The notes beneath the pieces were generated by a model, which ran no database searches, had not been told where the DNA came from, and saw only the letters and a program-made list of their open reading frames with translations. The translations under genes and the position numbers were made by a program. From Bacteroidales bacterium UBA6397 (GTDB lineage Bacteria > Bacteroidota > Bacteroidia > Bacteroidales > UBA932): DNA of 64,000 nt. Below are positions 23,435 through 32,850 of this stretch, in pieces. The stretch is taken from assembly GCA_002439875.1 (NCBI GenBank), contig DJQB01000013.1:1-64000 (forward strand), in the 5' to 3' direction. Positions within the stretch are counted from its first letter, which is position 1. The number at the start of each line of letters is the position of its first letter.

Positions 23435-24046
23435 CTAGATTTTCGCCTCCCTGAACACCTCCATTATGGATGGATAGGTGTTTTTAAGGTATGGAGAAAG
23501 TCCCGATCTTGCTACCCAGGCTGCCTTTGTGATGTCCTCGTCCCGTTGCGGTGTGAGGTTCACGGGATCTGTGTAGAGCATGTCGTACCACCATGTGTGC
23601 TTGAGGTGCCATATTCCGTCCCGCCGGTAGCAGTGGTCAGTGACGCAGATCAGTCCCCTGAGCTCCAGATCCCCCACTCCCGTCTCTTCCTGAACCTCCC
23701 GCAAGGCTGTCATCTTGATGTCCTCTCCTGCTTCCTGATGTCCTTTCGGCAGGTCCCATAGACCGTTCCTGCTGATGAGCAGCACGTCTCCACGGCGGTT
23801 CGTGACCAGCCCTCCGGCCGCATTGACCTCCTTGAATCTTGAGCAGAGCCGCCTGTAGGAGGTCTCAATGTCCTCCGTCGGGATGTAGATCCTGGCCAGT
23901 GTGTCCGATGTCTCGAACATCGTCACAAGGGAGGTGAAGTCGGGGTTGTCTCCGAGATGAAGCTCGACGGAGTTTGGATCGGACAAAGCCTGCTCCTGCG
24001 GAGAGCAGATGATCATGCATCTCTTTTCAAGGTAAATCTTGTGCAT
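23435..24046 (-). CDS. NUDIX-family hydrolase
   Basis: NUDIX hydrolases cleave nucleoside diphosphates linked to another group. The 203-residue protein has a complete Nudix box in the C-terminal half: GHQEAGEDIKMTALREVQEETG fits GX5EX7REUXEEXGU (shown here across two parts, GHQEAGEDIKMTA and LREVQEETG). The N-terminal ~85 residues are an extra domain without a recognised motif. Substrate cannot be deduced. A -7-like box lies about 105 bases upstream. Confidence 0.88.
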   Translation of the reverse strand: MHKIYLEKRCMIICSPQEQALSDPNSVELHLGDNPDFTSLVTMFETSDTLARIYIPTEDIETSYRRLCSRFKEVNAAGGLVTNRRGDVLLISRNGLWDLPKGHQEAGEDIKMTALREVQEETGVGDLELRGLICVTDHCYRRDGIWHLKHTWWYDMLYTDPVNLTPQRDEDITKAAWVARSGLSPYLKNTYPSIMEVFREAKI

Positions 24047-24071
24047 TCAGTGAATATTGGAGTAAAACTGT

Positions 24072-24079
24072 TATATTTG
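24072..24079 (+). promoter_or_regulatory. -7-type box upstream of pyrE
   Basis: TATATTTG matches TAnnTTTG exactly in the divergent NUDIX/pyrE gap, about 95 bases before the pyrE ATG. No TTTG lies at 19-21 bases upstream, so it is weaker than the other promoter calls. Confidence 0.4.
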
Positions 24080-24151
24080 TGTGAAGTTGTCCTGAATTGA
24101 AGAATTTTTGCCTCGTTGAGCGTTTCAAACAAACAACTTCCGGTTTACATG

Positions 24152-24159
24152 CAAAGTTA
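24152..24159 (-). promoter_or_regulatory. -7-type box for the NUDIX-queA unit
   Basis: On the minus strand TAACTTTG matches the box exactly, about 105 bases before the NUDIX start. No clear -33 element is seen. Confidence 0.4.
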
Positions 24160-24173
24160 ACAATCATTTTTCA

Positions 24174-24815
24174 ATGAATATGGAAAACATTGACAGAAAA
24201 CTTGCTTTGGAGCTTCTTCGTATAAAAGCAGTCCTTCTCAGACCCAGTGAGCCTTTCACGTGGGCTTCAGGCTGGCATTCTCCGATTTATTGCGACAACC
24301 GCAGGATTCTTTCCGACCCTTCCCTCCGCTCAAAGGTGGCGGGCTGGCTGGCGGAGACTGCCTTGGGGGAATGTCCTGAGGCTGATGTTGTGGCCGGTGT
24401 CGCCACGGGTGCGATAGCTCATGGTGTGCTTGCCGCGGACAGGATGGGGAAGCCGTTTGTCTACGTTCGCCCGAAACCGAAGGATCACGGCACTGGATCT
24501 CAGATTGAGGGTGTTCTTTCCCACGGTGCAAAAGTGGTTGTGGTCGAGGATCTTATCTCGACGGGTATGAGCAGCCTGGCCGCTGTGAAGGCTTTACGCG
24601 ATGCTGGAGCCGAGGTGCTTGGGATGGTCGCCATATTCTCTTATGGTTTTGATCTCGCGGCCCGGCGTTTCGAGGAAGATGGCGTGAGGTTGAAGACTTT
24701 GTCCTGCTACGATGCCCTGATCGAGGAGGCGACGGCGACCGGCTATGTCAATGAGTCAGATGTCGAGGTTCTGCGCCGGTGGCGGATGAACCCTTCGGAA
24801 TGGAATAATGGATAG
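24174..24815 (+). CDS. pyrE: Orotate phosphoribosyltransferase
   Basis: PyrE joins orotate and PRPP to make OMP in de novo pyrimidine synthesis. The 213-residue protein shows FTWASGWHSPIYCDNR (orotate-binding region), VRPKPKDHGTGSQIEG (catalytic loop) and the PRPP loop VVVVEDLISTGMSSLAAVKAL. The first ATG and the one two codons later are both possible starts. It is first in a plus-strand run with the SRPBCC protein, the RNA methyltransferase and the TPR protein. Confidence 0.94.
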   Translation: MNMENIDRKLALELLRIKAVLLRPSEPFTWASGWHSPIYCDNRRILSDPSLRSKVAGWLAETALGECPEADVVAGVATGAIAHGVLAADRMGKPFVYVRPKPKDHGTGSQIEGVLSHGAKVVVVEDLISTGMSSLAAVKALRDAGAEVLGMVAIFSYGFDLAARRFEEDGVRLKTLSCYDALIEEATATGYVNESDVEVLRRWRMNPSEWNNG

Positions 24816-24879
24816 CGTGGAGTAGAACAGTCCTGATCGGGTTTTCTGACAGATTAAGTGATTTTAAAGGAGTATAATA

Positions 24880-25353
24880 ATGACAGAGATAACAAGCAAA
24901 CACGGATTGGTCTCAAGGCAGCCGTTCGAGCTGTATATGGCCTTTGTGGACATGCGTAATTTCCTCCAGTTTCTTCCGGAGGACAAGAAAGCCGATGTGG
25001 AGGCTGATTATGACACGATCTCGGCCACCGTGCAAGGCTTCAAGATCGGAGTTATGGTCAAGAACAGGACCCCGTACTCAAGCATCGAGTTCATCGACAA
25101 CGGGGCTCCGTTCCAGTTTGGAGGCACGTTGCATTTCGATGCCGTGCCGAGCGACCCGGCCAAGACGGATTTTCACATTGAGTTCCATGCTGAATTGAAT
25201 CTGATGATGAAGATGATGCTTGGCGGGAAGATCCGCGAGGCCATGAACAAGATGGTGGACGGTCTCGTGGCGATGTCAGAGGGCCAGATGCCGGACGGAA
25301 TCGACGAGGAGACACTCCGTAAGATGAAAGAGAAACTCGGCGGAAATCAGTAG
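24880..25353 (+). CDS. SRPBCC-fold protein
   Basis: The 157-residue protein looks like a START/SRPBCC-type ligand-binding fold: LVSRQPFELYMAFVDMRNFLQFLP at the N-terminus, a series of beta strands, then a long C-terminal helix (MMKMMLGGKIREAMNKMVDGLVAM). Orthologues next to pyrE are common in Bacteroidales. Ligand and reaction are unknown. Its stop is directly followed by the ATG of the RNA methyltransferase. Confidence 0.75.
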   Translation: MTEITSKHGLVSRQPFELYMAFVDMRNFLQFLPEDKKADVEADYDTISATVQGFKIGVMVKNRTPYSSIEFIDNGAPFQFGGTLHFDAVPSDPAKTDFHIEFHAELNLMMKMMLGGKIREAMNKMVDGLVAMSEGQMPDGIDEETLRKMKEKLGGNQ

Positions 25354-26694
25354 ATGCAAGGATTGGACGACATCCGGCTTCTGGACATTCTGACCAGGGC
25401 GATAGGACATGAAAGAGCCGAAGTCGCCCTGAAGTCTTTTCGTCTGCCGGCTTCGGTGTCAGTACGGATCAATCCTTTCAAAGTGCATGAGCCGGAGGTT
25501 TTTGCAAGCGGTCATTTCGGGCAGGATGTCCAGAGGATTCCATGGAGTCCTTTGGGGTTTATGCTTTGTGAAAGGCCAGAATTCACACTGGATCCGCTGT
25601 TCCACTGCGGGTGCTACTACGTCCAGGACTCTTCGGCCATGGTCGTCGGAGGCGTATTCAGAAATGTGCTTCCGCATTGTTGTGGGGATTGTTCAAGACC
25701 GGTCAGGGTACTGGATTTGTGCGCCGCGCCGGGCGGCAAGAGCACTGATCTTGCGGCATCGCTGCGATCGGCTTTCGGGGAGGGGTTCCTTCTCGTCGTC
25801 AATGAAGTGATGCGCCAGAGGGCTTCCGTTCTTGCGGACAACATAGCTTTGTGGGGTGATCCGAACGTGGTTGTCACGAGCGTCGATCCTAAGGCGTTCT
25901 CAAAGCTGGAAGACTTTTTCGATATGATAGTGGCCGACGTGCCTTGTTCGGGGGAAGGAATGTTCCGCAAGGATGCAAAGGCTGCCGAGGACTGGTCCGA
26001 GGGTGTAGTCAATCTTTGTTCGACGAGGCAGAAGAGGATTCTGGCCGATGTCTGGCCGTCGCTCCGCCGTGGCGGGGTGCTAGTCTATTCGACATGCACG
26101 TTCGAAGAGGCGGAGAACGACGCTGTAATGGAATGGGTGGCCTGCGAATTGGGTGGTGAGATTTGTGAATATGATTATCCGGCGCTTCCGGGTGTGATCG
26201 CCACGAGGACAGGTGGATTGCTTGTGCCTGGATTTGTGAAGGGTGAAGGACAGTTTGTCTCCGCGTTGGTGAAGAGCACGGGCAACTCAGGCTTCCGGCT
26301 TTCCGGGAAACCGGCTGCCGGTGCCACGGAAAGGAAAAGAGGGAGTCTGCTCATACATATTCCCGAATCCATCGTCCGTGAGGTCGCCGCGCTTGAGCCT
26401 TTACGCCCGATCCGGACCGGGGTGGCAAAAGGTGAGTTGAAGGGACGTGATCTGGTGCCGTCGGCTGACTGGGCTTTGAGTCTGGCCATGCCGGATGGAG
26501 AGTATCCGGTGGCAGATCTGGATCGTGGGACAGCCTTGAAATTCCTTCACCGTGACAGTATATTCCTTAAAGACGCTCCGACGGGTTTTGTACTGGTTCG
26601 CTTCGAGGGTCACCCGCTCGGTTTCGTGAAGAACCTCGGCAACCGTTGCAACAACCTGCACCCTCAAGGACGTAAAATCAAAATTGATGTGTAA
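25354..26694 (+). CDS. RNA m5C methyltransferase (RsmF/NOL1-NOP2-Sun family)
   Basis: The enzyme should use SAM to methylate cytosine C5 in rRNA or tRNA. The SAM-binding site is VLDLCAAPGGKSTDLAA near residue 130. The release Cys is in VADVPCSGEGMFRKD and the catalytic Cys in VYSTCTFEEAENDAVMEW. The C-terminal ~150 residues form the extra RNA-binding region (DREG- and PUA-like) of RsmF-type enzymes, ending GFVKNLGNRCNNLHPQGRKI. Length 446 fits this group. It begins on the base after the SRPBCC stop. Confidence 0.9.
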   Translation: MQGLDDIRLLDILTRAIGHERAEVALKSFRLPASVSVRINPFKVHEPEVFASGHFGQDVQRIPWSPLGFMLCERPEFTLDPLFHCGCYYVQDSSAMVVGGVFRNVLPHCCGDCSRPVRVLDLCAAPGGKSTDLAASLRSAFGEGFLLVVNEVMRQRASVLADNIALWGDPNVVVTSVDPKAFSKLEDFFDMIVADVPCSGEGMFRKDAKAAEDWSEGVVNLCSTRQKRILADVWPSLRRGGVLVYSTCTFEEAENDAVMEWVACELGGEICEYDYPALPGVIATRTGGLLVPGFVKGEGQFVSALVKSTGNSGFRLSGKPAAGATERKRGSLLIHIPESIVREVAALEPLRPIRTGVAKGELKGRDLVPSADWALSLAMPDGEYPVADLDRGTALKFLHRDSIFLKDAPTGFVLVRFEGHPLGFVKNLGNRCNNLHPQGRKIKIDV

Positions 26695-26704
26695 ATTATT
26701 GAAT

Positions 26705-27628
26705 ATGAAAAAAATATTATTTATGATTATGACCGTCGTCACCCTTCTGCCGCTTTCGGCGCAGGACAAGACGACGCGGAAGGAATATTTTGATCGCTAT
26801 CAGCTGCTGGTCTCCAAACTTGGAGTCAATGGTGTGGGGGTTGAGACAGTACTGCAGCGTTGGGGAAAGGACTACCCGGATGACACTGACATGCTGCTCG
26901 GGAAATTCTCATACTATCTGGCGAAGAGTCAGACGACATCGATAGAGGTCAGGGACGCCGCGAAGTATCTGGGGAACGCGCCGGCTTTGACATTGAAGGA
27001 TTCGCTCGGCAGGGATGTGAACTACTTTCAGGTCGTGTCCTATGATGACGAGCTTTTCGGCAAGGCCACCCAGGCCATAGAGAAGGCCATAGAACTGAAT
27101 CCTGACCGTCTGGATCTGCGTCTGTTCAAAATCTCGGCCTTGATCGGCTATGAGAAGGACAGTCCGGACATGGCGTTGTCCGGCTTGAAGGCTCTTATTG
27201 ATTACAACGGCCACAGCCATCCAAAGTGGGAATATCCCGGGGTTGACGCGAATGATGATCTCTTCCCGTCCATGATGCAGGAATATTGCTATGCTTTCTT
27301 CAAGATCGGGACTCCGCATTGCTTCGACGCCTTCAAGGAATTGTCTGAGAAGATGCTGATCTACTATCCTGGAAACACTGTCTACATGACGAACATAGGT
27401 TCGTACTATCTTGTCTACAAGCACGACAGCAAGGCCGCCCTCAAGATGTACAACAAAGTTTTGAAGAAGAGTCCGGACGACTACACCGCCATCAAAAACT
27501 GTGTTCTCCTTGCCCGAAACGACAAGAACACTAAACTTGAAAGGAAATACCTCCCGATGCTGATTCGCGTCACCCCTGACGAGACTGAGAAACTATCCGC
27601 CCAGGCACGTCTGGACGCTTTGAAATAA
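26705..27628 (+). CDS. Secreted tetratricopeptide-repeat protein
   Basis: From the ATG giving MKKILFMIMTVVTLLPLSAQ the product has 307 residues with a signal peptide and a helical body. TPR-like pairs are visible (ATQAIEKAIELNPDRLDLRLFKISAL; YLVYKHDSKAALKMYNKVLKKSPDDYTAIKNCVLLA). The frame opens upstream inside the methyltransferase gene, but the signal peptide sets the start. It probably acts in the periplasm as a scaffold; no partner can be named. A terminator follows. Confidence 0.8.
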   Translation: MKKILFMIMTVVTLLPLSAQDKTTRKEYFDRYQLLVSKLGVNGVGVETVLQRWGKDYPDDTDMLLGKFSYYLAKSQTTSIEVRDAAKYLGNAPALTLKDSLGRDVNYFQVVSYDDELFGKATQAIEKAIELNPDRLDLRLFKISALIGYEKDSPDMALSGLKALIDYNGHSHPKWEYPGVDANDDLFPSMMQEYCYAFFKIGTPHCFDAFKELSEKMLIYYPGNTVYMTNIGSYYLVYKHDSKAALKMYNKVLKKSPDDYTAIKNCVLLARNDKNTKLERKYLPMLIRVTPDETEKLSAQARLDALK

Positions 27629-27633
27629 AATTG

Positions 27634-27662
27634 GGGGACCACCTGGATTTCAGGTGATCCCC
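27634..27662. terminator. Bidirectional hairpin terminator
   Basis: GGGGACCACCTG, loop GATTT and CAGGTGATCCCC form a nearly complete stem between the TPR gene and the converging SUMF1-like gene. On the minus strand it is followed by AATTTTATTT; on the plus strand by TTTG only. Confidence 0.75.
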
Positions 27663-27699
27663 TTTGTCGGCCTCAGAGCCTGTCAATGCGGCCGTTGGC

Positions 27700-29334
27700 T
27701 TACTTGAGTGAACGTACAATGCGGAAGCCCATAACATCATAGATGACCGGGCCACTTCCCGGACTGTCGTTGGTTTTGCAGTTGGCGTTCTGGATTCGCC
27801 AGTTTTTCACAGCGCAGTTACCAGTGTAGGTAGTGTAGCAACCTCCTCTTGTTATGACCAGTTGCTCCGTCATGTCACGTGGTGTCTCCGGCCCCCATGG
27901 GTCGGTTTCCTCAGCATCCGAGGTATAGTCCAAAGAGATGTACCATTCACCGGTCATCTCCTCGATGTTCCCGCTGAGATCATAGATGCCAAGAGCGTTA
28001 GGTTTCTTAAGGCCGACTACGTGGACATGTTCCTCATCACCTATCTTGGAGTTGTCCTCGTACCATCCAACCTCGTCAAGGTTATCGCTGCCGGCGAAAT
28101 AGAATGGATACTTCTCATTCTCCGGACCTCCTTTCGCGGCGTATTCGAACTCGGCGTTGGTAGGGAGACGGTAGCCGTTGGCCTCCTTGTTTCTGGTGAC
28201 TGTGGCCTCAAGCAATTCCTTGCCGGTCTCCTTATCCCACTTCGTGCCGGTGAACGTGTACACAGGTGTGTACCCTTTCTGTTCGCTAAGTTTGTTGCAG
28301 TAGTTCATCGCCTCGTACAGGGTCACTTTTGAGACCGGATAGAGATCATTGCTTTTGTCGTTTGACGGGTTATAGCCCATCACCTGAAGGAATTCCCTCT
28401 GGGTGACCTCGTAGCGTCCCATCTCAAAAGCTGAGATGTTCACCTTGTGGGAGTTCTTCTCGTCCTGAGCGTTCTTTACCGTCTTGAAATACTCGCTTGG
28501 CTGCTTACCGAGGATGAAAGAGCCTGCTCCGATGGTCACCATGTCGAAAGCCTTGAAGTTCGGGTTGGTCTCCTTTTCGGTTCCGGGAGTTGTTCCGCCG
28601 CCTCCGTCCGGACTGGTTGTAACGATTGCGAAATAGGTCTTGCTGTCCATTGTCTTCTCGTTGATGACATGGTACTGGACTGCCTCTGTGAAGTCCGCTG
28701 CGACACCGCTGCCCGGAGTGACTGTAGATCCTTCCGTGACAACGATGATCGGCTTGAGCGCGGTGACATCAGTGCCTTCAGGCATAGTGATGGTGATCGT
28801 CGGATAATTAATCTGACTTGAGATCTGTCCCGGGATGATGAACTGTGTGATGTCCGCTCCGGTCTCCGTGCCTGGTTTAGGATCCTCGCCTCCTCCACCG
28901 CTTTCAGCGTTCTGCATGACAGTTATCGTGTAGGTGCTGACTGGGGTGTCATTCTGGTAGGCGGTGACGTCAATCGTGGTCTGGCGCTGATTGGTGGTCG
29001 TGTTCTTTGCCACAGACAGTGACAGACGCGCCTTGCTGCATGTCGCGACACACCAAATCTTATCCGCCGTCGGGATCTCGGTCTTCAATTTGAAGTCACC
29101 AAGGTTGTTGCCATTGATGTCAACAAAAGAGATTGCGCTTGTCATCACTCCCGACTTGTCAACGGTAAGTATACCGTTCTCCTGGTCGAAAGAGACAATC
29201 CCTTCCGGAATCTGCGAGATTTCCGCTGCAAGCTCGACTTTCGCTACCGGATCATCGCCGGTCCCTTCGCATGAAGCGAAGGCGAACAGCGCGGCGAGTC
29301 CGGACAGAATGTATGATGATATCCTGAATTTCAT
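27700..29334 (-). CDS. SUMF1 (formylglycine-generating-enzyme-like) lipoprotein A
   Basis: The 544-residue lipoprotein has a type II signal peptide (ALFAFASC) and an acidic stretch after the Cys. Strand-rich repeats follow (residues ~30-240), including a TPGSGVAADFTEAVQYHV segment like DUF5018/IPT-type modules. The C-terminal ~280 residues form a SUMF1 domain (MGRYEVTQREFLQVMGYNPS, NGYRLPTNAEFEYAAKGG, ALGIYDLSGNIEEMTGEW, MGFRIVRSLK). True formylglycine-generating enzymes need paired active-site Cys; those near RGGCYTTYTGNC are not clearly equivalent, so a binding role is more likely. It is the last gene of the SusC/SusD operon, 21 bases after its paralogue. Confidence 0.8.
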   Translation of the reverse strand: MKFRISSYILSGLAALFAFASCEGTGDDPVAKVELAAEISQIPEGIVSFDQENGILTVDKSGVMTSAISFVDINGNNLGDFKLKTEIPTADKIWCVATCSKARLSLSVAKNTTTNQRQTTIDVTAYQNDTPVSTYTITVMQNAESGGGGEDPKPGTETGADITQFIIPGQISSQINYPTITITMPEGTDVTALKPIIVVTEGSTVTPGSGVAADFTEAVQYHVINEKTMDSKTYFAIVTTSPDGGGGTTPGTEKETNPNFKAFDMVTIGAGSFILGKQPSEYFKTVKNAQDEKNSHKVNISAFEMGRYEVTQREFLQVMGYNPSNDKSNDLYPVSKVTLYEAMNYCNKLSEQKGYTPVYTFTGTKWDKETGKELLEATVTRNKEANGYRLPTNAEFEYAAKGGPENEKYPFYFAGSDNLDEVGWYEDNSKIGDEEHVHVVGLKKPNALGIYDLSGNIEEMTGEWYISLDYTSDAEETDPWGPETPRDMTEQLVITRGGCYTTYTGNCAVKNWRIQNANCKTNDSPGSGPVIYDVMGFRIVRSLK

Positions 29335-29355
29335 AGTATTGTCTTGTTTGTTTTT

Positions 29356-30600
29356 TTATTTGATGTATCTAACCACGCGGAAGCCGGTTGTGCCTCTTGT
29401 CTCAGGGCCGGCCTGATAGTTCGTGTCCCAAAGTTTGCCTTTGTATTCCGGGCCGTTGTAGTAGCCGCCTTTGATGATCTTGCCTCCGTTCCTGCTTTCC
29501 GGCGCTCCTACAGGGTCGGTCGCAGGATCTGTTGTCTGGAGTTCGTCTTTGTACTTGTAGGCCCAGTCGTAGCACCACTCGGAGACATTGCCGCTCATGT
29601 CGTACAGACCAAGGGCGTTAGGTTTTTTCTTGGCGACCTCGTGAAGGGCCTCGTCATCGCCTATCTTTGAGTTATCCTTGTACCAGCCGACCTCGTCGAA
29701 CACATCTGATCCGGCGAAGATTGTGGGATTCTTGAGCCCTTCTTCTCCTCCTTTGGCCGCAAATTCCCATTCAGCCTCAGTAGGAAGCCTGTAGCCGTTG
29801 CCGGCAGTGGCTGGGTCAAACTTGTAGTCCTGCATCTTCATGTAGCTCCAGCCATCAGACACAGTGATGATCTCTCCTGGTGTATAGACAGGTGTCAGCC
29901 CTTCCTTCTCGCTGAGCTTATTGCAGAATTCGCAAGCCTCAGACCAAGTCATTTTGTTGACAGGGTAGTTGTCTCCGACAAATTTTGAATAGGACGGGTT
30001 CTTTCCCATAATTTCCTCATATGTTTTCTGAGTGACAACAGTGGTTGCGATATAGTAGCCTTTTGTGAGTGTCACATCGTGGGCGTAGGCCTGTGCGTAG
30101 GTTGTTCCGTCAACATTGTTCTTGTTTTCCGCAAACCTGAATGTGCCCGGCTTTACGATGACCATGTCGAACACTGATGCGAACGCGTCCTGGCTAACGG
30201 TCAGAGTCAGAGGAGTGAGGACAGCGGTCTCGTCACTGCACACTACAGCGAGATCAACGGCTCCTGTCTTGGCTGTCTTCTCCGCGGTCGGCTCGGCTGA
30301 CAGAGTGAGCACATCGCCTTCGATGCTAGCAACGCACCAGTCAGCGTTGGATTTTGCTGAATATGTGTAGGTGACATCCGCCTCCGGAGCGTTTGTAACC
30401 ATTGCGAGCGGCAGGACGATCTCTCCGCCGGAATATTCAAAAGTCACTTCGGTTCCCTTCACAGAAGCTCCCTCGGAGGTCTGTGGCTCAGTGACGGTGA
30501 GGTTTCCGTTGATGATCAACTTGTCATCCTTGCAGGATGAGAAAGCCGCGCAGAACAGCGCGCAAGCGCAACTCAATGCGTAAAATCTACTTGTTTTCAT
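29356..30600 (-). CDS. SUMF1 (formylglycine-generating-enzyme-like) lipoprotein B
   Basis: The 414-residue lipoprotein has lipobox AAFSSC followed by KDD, which fits the Bacteroidota surface-export signal (K-(D/E)2). An immunoglobulin-like, BACON-resembling region lies at about residues 30-150 (ADVTYTYSAKSNADWCVAS ending LTLTVSQDAF). A SUMF1 domain follows (YYIATTVVTQKTYEEIMGKNPS, NGYRLPTEAEWEFAAKGG, GLYDMSGNVSEWCYDW, TTGFRVVRYIK). It lacks the Cys pair expected of a catalytic enzyme. It is a paralogue of the adjacent downstream protein in the SUMF1 half only; the N-terminal halves are unrelated in pattern. Confidence 0.8.
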   Translation of the reverse strand: MKTSRFYALSCACALFCAAFSSCKDDKLIINGNLTVTEPQTSEGASVKGTEVTFEYSGGEIVLPLAMVTNAPEADVTYTYSAKSNADWCVASIEGDVLTLSAEPTAEKTAKTGAVDLAVVCSDETAVLTPLTLTVSQDAFASVFDMVIVKPGTFRFAENKNNVDGTTYAQAYAHDVTLTKGYYIATTVVTQKTYEEIMGKNPSYSKFVGDNYPVNKMTWSEACEFCNKLSEKEGLTPVYTPGEIITVSDGWSYMKMQDYKFDPATAGNGYRLPTEAEWEFAAKGGEEGLKNPTIFAGSDVFDEVGWYKDNSKIGDDEALHEVAKKKPNALGLYDMSGNVSEWCYDWAYKYKDELQTTDPATDPVGAPESRNGGKIIKGGYYNGPEYKGKLWDTNYQAGPETRGTTGFRVVRYIK

Positions 30601-30634
30601 TCGTTTTTTTGATTTAATTGTTAAAATGGGATTC

Positions 30635-31951
30635 TTAATTGTTTAGCGGATAGTACTGCGTGGCGCGGTAGACAGTGAAATAGTTGTCCTTGTCTTCCTC
30701 GTCAGTGAACTTTATCCATTGTGGGTTCTTGATGTCATCGACTGTCAGGGTGAAGGTGCGCCGTTTGTCGTTGCCAAGTGGGGTGATGATGTAGTTGAAG
30801 TAGAAGCCGGTGTAGTAGTCCTTGCCGGTCTGACTACCTTCCTGACTGAACTTCAGAGAGATTCTGTCCTCGCCCTTTATCTCGTAGTCAAAGGCCAGAT
30901 AGCCTTTTCCGCCCGAGTTGGTGCAGTAGAAGTTGAAGGCGTAGAAGTCTCCGTAATAGTTGCTGATGTTTCCTATATAACAATAGGTGATGTTGTCTCC
31001 AGCCGCTTTCAGTGCCTCGGCCGCCTTGTCCCAGAGTTTTTTTCCGTAGTCGCTGAGCCCCTTGTAGGAGAAGAACCAGTTCTTGTCCATCAGATAGTCG
31101 GTGATCGTCGGGTAAGTCGGGGCAAAGTACCCTTCGGCACCGTCGTTGACGGGAATGAATGCCCCGTCATCGCCCATGTCCGGGCTGTAGACAAGTCCGT
31201 CAATCGTTTCCTCTCCAAGTTCGACCGGCTTGTAGAAAGAGATGCCTATCAGATTTACGATGAACGGATAGGACGTTGTGACCTGCTCTCCGTCAACTTC
31301 GCTGAAGACTTCGAGGGCCCTGCCATTGAAACGGGCATCATATTTAGTCTCGTCGGTTTGGTATCTTACCCTGGTGTATTTGGAAATCGCGCTCTCCTCT
31401 TCCTTTATGGCGGTGATATAGTCATCCCACGAGATAGAGACCGGCATCGGAGTCATTGTCATCCTTGAGCCACTCTTCCTGCCTTTGAGAATTATCTTGT
31501 CGTCATGCAGTTCAAGGACATTGAACTCGAAGTCGCCTTCGAATCCATAACCGTTACCCTGTCCACCGCTTGTCTCGGGATCGGCGAAGTAGTGCATTAC
31601 CTCGTTGTAGGTGTCGAGGGACAGCACGCAGCCTGCGCTTTGGTAGATGGTGTAGGTGCTTGTGGATGTCTTGCCCGGACCAGCCACCTCGCTGCCGACT
31701 TTAACCTTGTTCCCCTCGCTGAACGACATTAGTACATTGAAGCCGCCGTAGTACTGCCCTGAAGATGGGTAATATTCAAGCAGCCAGCCGTTTGGAGAAC
31801 TAACCAAAGTCTCGTTCAGCTTCTCGGCGAGAGCTTCCGCACGGTTGGCGGAGGATTCATCGAAGATCGGGTCGATCTTCGACACGCAAGCCTGTGCCAT
31901 CAGTGCGGCCATGGCTGCCGACAGTAAATATTCAGTGATTCTCTTGATCAT
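30635..31951 (-). CDS. DUF4302-family lipoprotein
   Basis: The 438-residue lipoprotein (lipobox LMAQAC) has the features of the DUF4302 family of SusC/SusD-linked proteins: NRAEALAEKLNETLVSSPNGWLLEYYPSSG, YGGFNVLMSF and a long aromatic-rich beta region. Biochemical function is not known for the family. Position fourth in the operon, 12 bases after the zinc metallohydrolase, suggests a role at the outer membrane in binding or processing the imported substrate. Confidence 0.85.
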   Translation of the reverse strand: MIKRITEYLLSAAMAALMAQACVSKIDPIFDESSANRAEALAEKLNETLVSSPNGWLLEYYPSSGQYYGGFNVLMSFSEGNKVKVGSEVAGPGKTSTSTYTIYQSAGCVLSLDTYNEVMHYFADPETSGGQGNGYGFEGDFEFNVLELHDDKIILKGRKSGSRMTMTPMPVSISWDDYITAIKEEESAISKYTRVRYQTDETKYDARFNGRALEVFSEVDGEQVTTSYPFIVNLIGISFYKPVELGEETIDGLVYSPDMGDDGAFIPVNDGAEGYFAPTYPTITDYLMDKNWFFSYKGLSDYGKKLWDKAAEALKAAGDNITYCYIGNISNYYGDFYAFNFYCTNSGGKGYLAFDYEIKGEDRISLKFSQEGSQTGKDYYTGFYFNYIITPLGNDKRRTFTLTVDDIKNPQWIKFTDEEDKDNYFTVYRATQYYPLNN

Positions 31952-31963
31952 ATAATCAGCCTT

Positions 31964-32836
31964 CTAAAAAAGTGTTGTCAAATCGAGTTGAGAGAGGTTT
32001 CCGGAACGTTTCTGAACGATATCACGGAGTTTGTCGATATCAATGCCCCAGCTTTCCTGAAGATAGCTCTTGACGATTTCGAATTTCTTTGCCAGTTTCT
32101 CTCCGCCTTCCTCTCCGGCGTTGGCCATGACGCTTTCCCAGTAGCCTTTTGCATGAGTGACGTAGTTTGAGATGATCTCTACGAAATCTTCATCCGGACT
32201 GTAGCTGGCGTAGCGTGTGACATAGCCCATCGCATTCGCCGCCGCGTCACTCTCAAGGTTCAGCCAGCTCGGTCCCTGGTAGTCAGTCGAGATCAGATTG
32301 AAGTCTGTGGAGTAGTTCTTCGTCTGGTGCAGGATGTGGGCGAACTCGTGGTGCATCGTCTTGAAGAACCATTCGTTGAGGAAGTCGATGCTCGGATTGG
32401 ACGGATCGAGCTCATTGATGTTGTACAATGTTATCTTCAATCCGCCCTCAGCGGTTCCAAGCACCACCGAACCCTGACTGTTGAAGGCCTTGGAGCCTAT
32501 GAGCTGGATCATTCTCGGACAATAGGTCTTGATGAACGTCTCACCGAGAAGCTCGTTGTAGGAGTCAATCCACAGGTACTTCGTCAACTTGGCCATCGCG
32601 ACGGCCTTGTAGTACTCCGCGGGAATCAGGTTGTAGCTGTTGTCCGACTCCCGGTCGATGTACTTGTAGTTGAACTGAATATTATAGGGCTCCACATAGT
32701 TCAGCAGCAACCATGTGTCGAACGCGCCTCTTTCCGGAGCATCGGTGTCGAAGATGCTCTTCGGGTCAAGCTTCTCCTCTGAGCAGGAGACCAGCGCGAC
32801 GGCCATAATGAAGAATGAATATATCAATTTTCTCAT
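31964..32836 (-). CDS. Substrate-import-associated zinc metallohydrolase lipoprotein
   Basis: The 290-residue lipoprotein (lipobox VALVSC, then SEE) has the zinc motif HHEFAHILHQ near residue 165 (HExxH) and the further conserved ESDAAANAMGYVTRYASYSPDEDFVEIIS region. This matches the family of putative metallohydrolases found with SusC/SusD pairs (the TIGR04549 type). It is probably surface-exposed and trims peptides or proteins before import; substrate unknown. It sits 14 bases after susD and 12 before the DUF4302 gene. Confidence 0.88.
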   Translation of the reverse strand: MRKLIYSFFIMAVALVSCSEEKLDPKSIFDTDAPERGAFDTWLLLNYVEPYNIQFNYKYIDRESDNSYNLIPAEYYKAVAMAKLTKYLWIDSYNELLGETFIKTYCPRMIQLIGSKAFNSQGSVVLGTAEGGLKITLYNINELDPSNPSIDFLNEWFFKTMHHEFAHILHQTKNYSTDFNLISTDYQGPSWLNLESDAAANAMGYVTRYASYSPDEDFVEIISNYVTHAKGYWESVMANAGEEGGEKLAKKFEIVKSYLQESWGIDIDKLRDIVQKRSGNLSQLDLTTLF

Positions 32837-32850
32837 CGTATTTTCTCCTT

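Noticed and set aside
27700..30600. True formylglycine-generating enzymes
   Set aside because: The domain fits SUMF1, but the expected active-site cysteine pair is not evident and no sulfatase gene is nearby.
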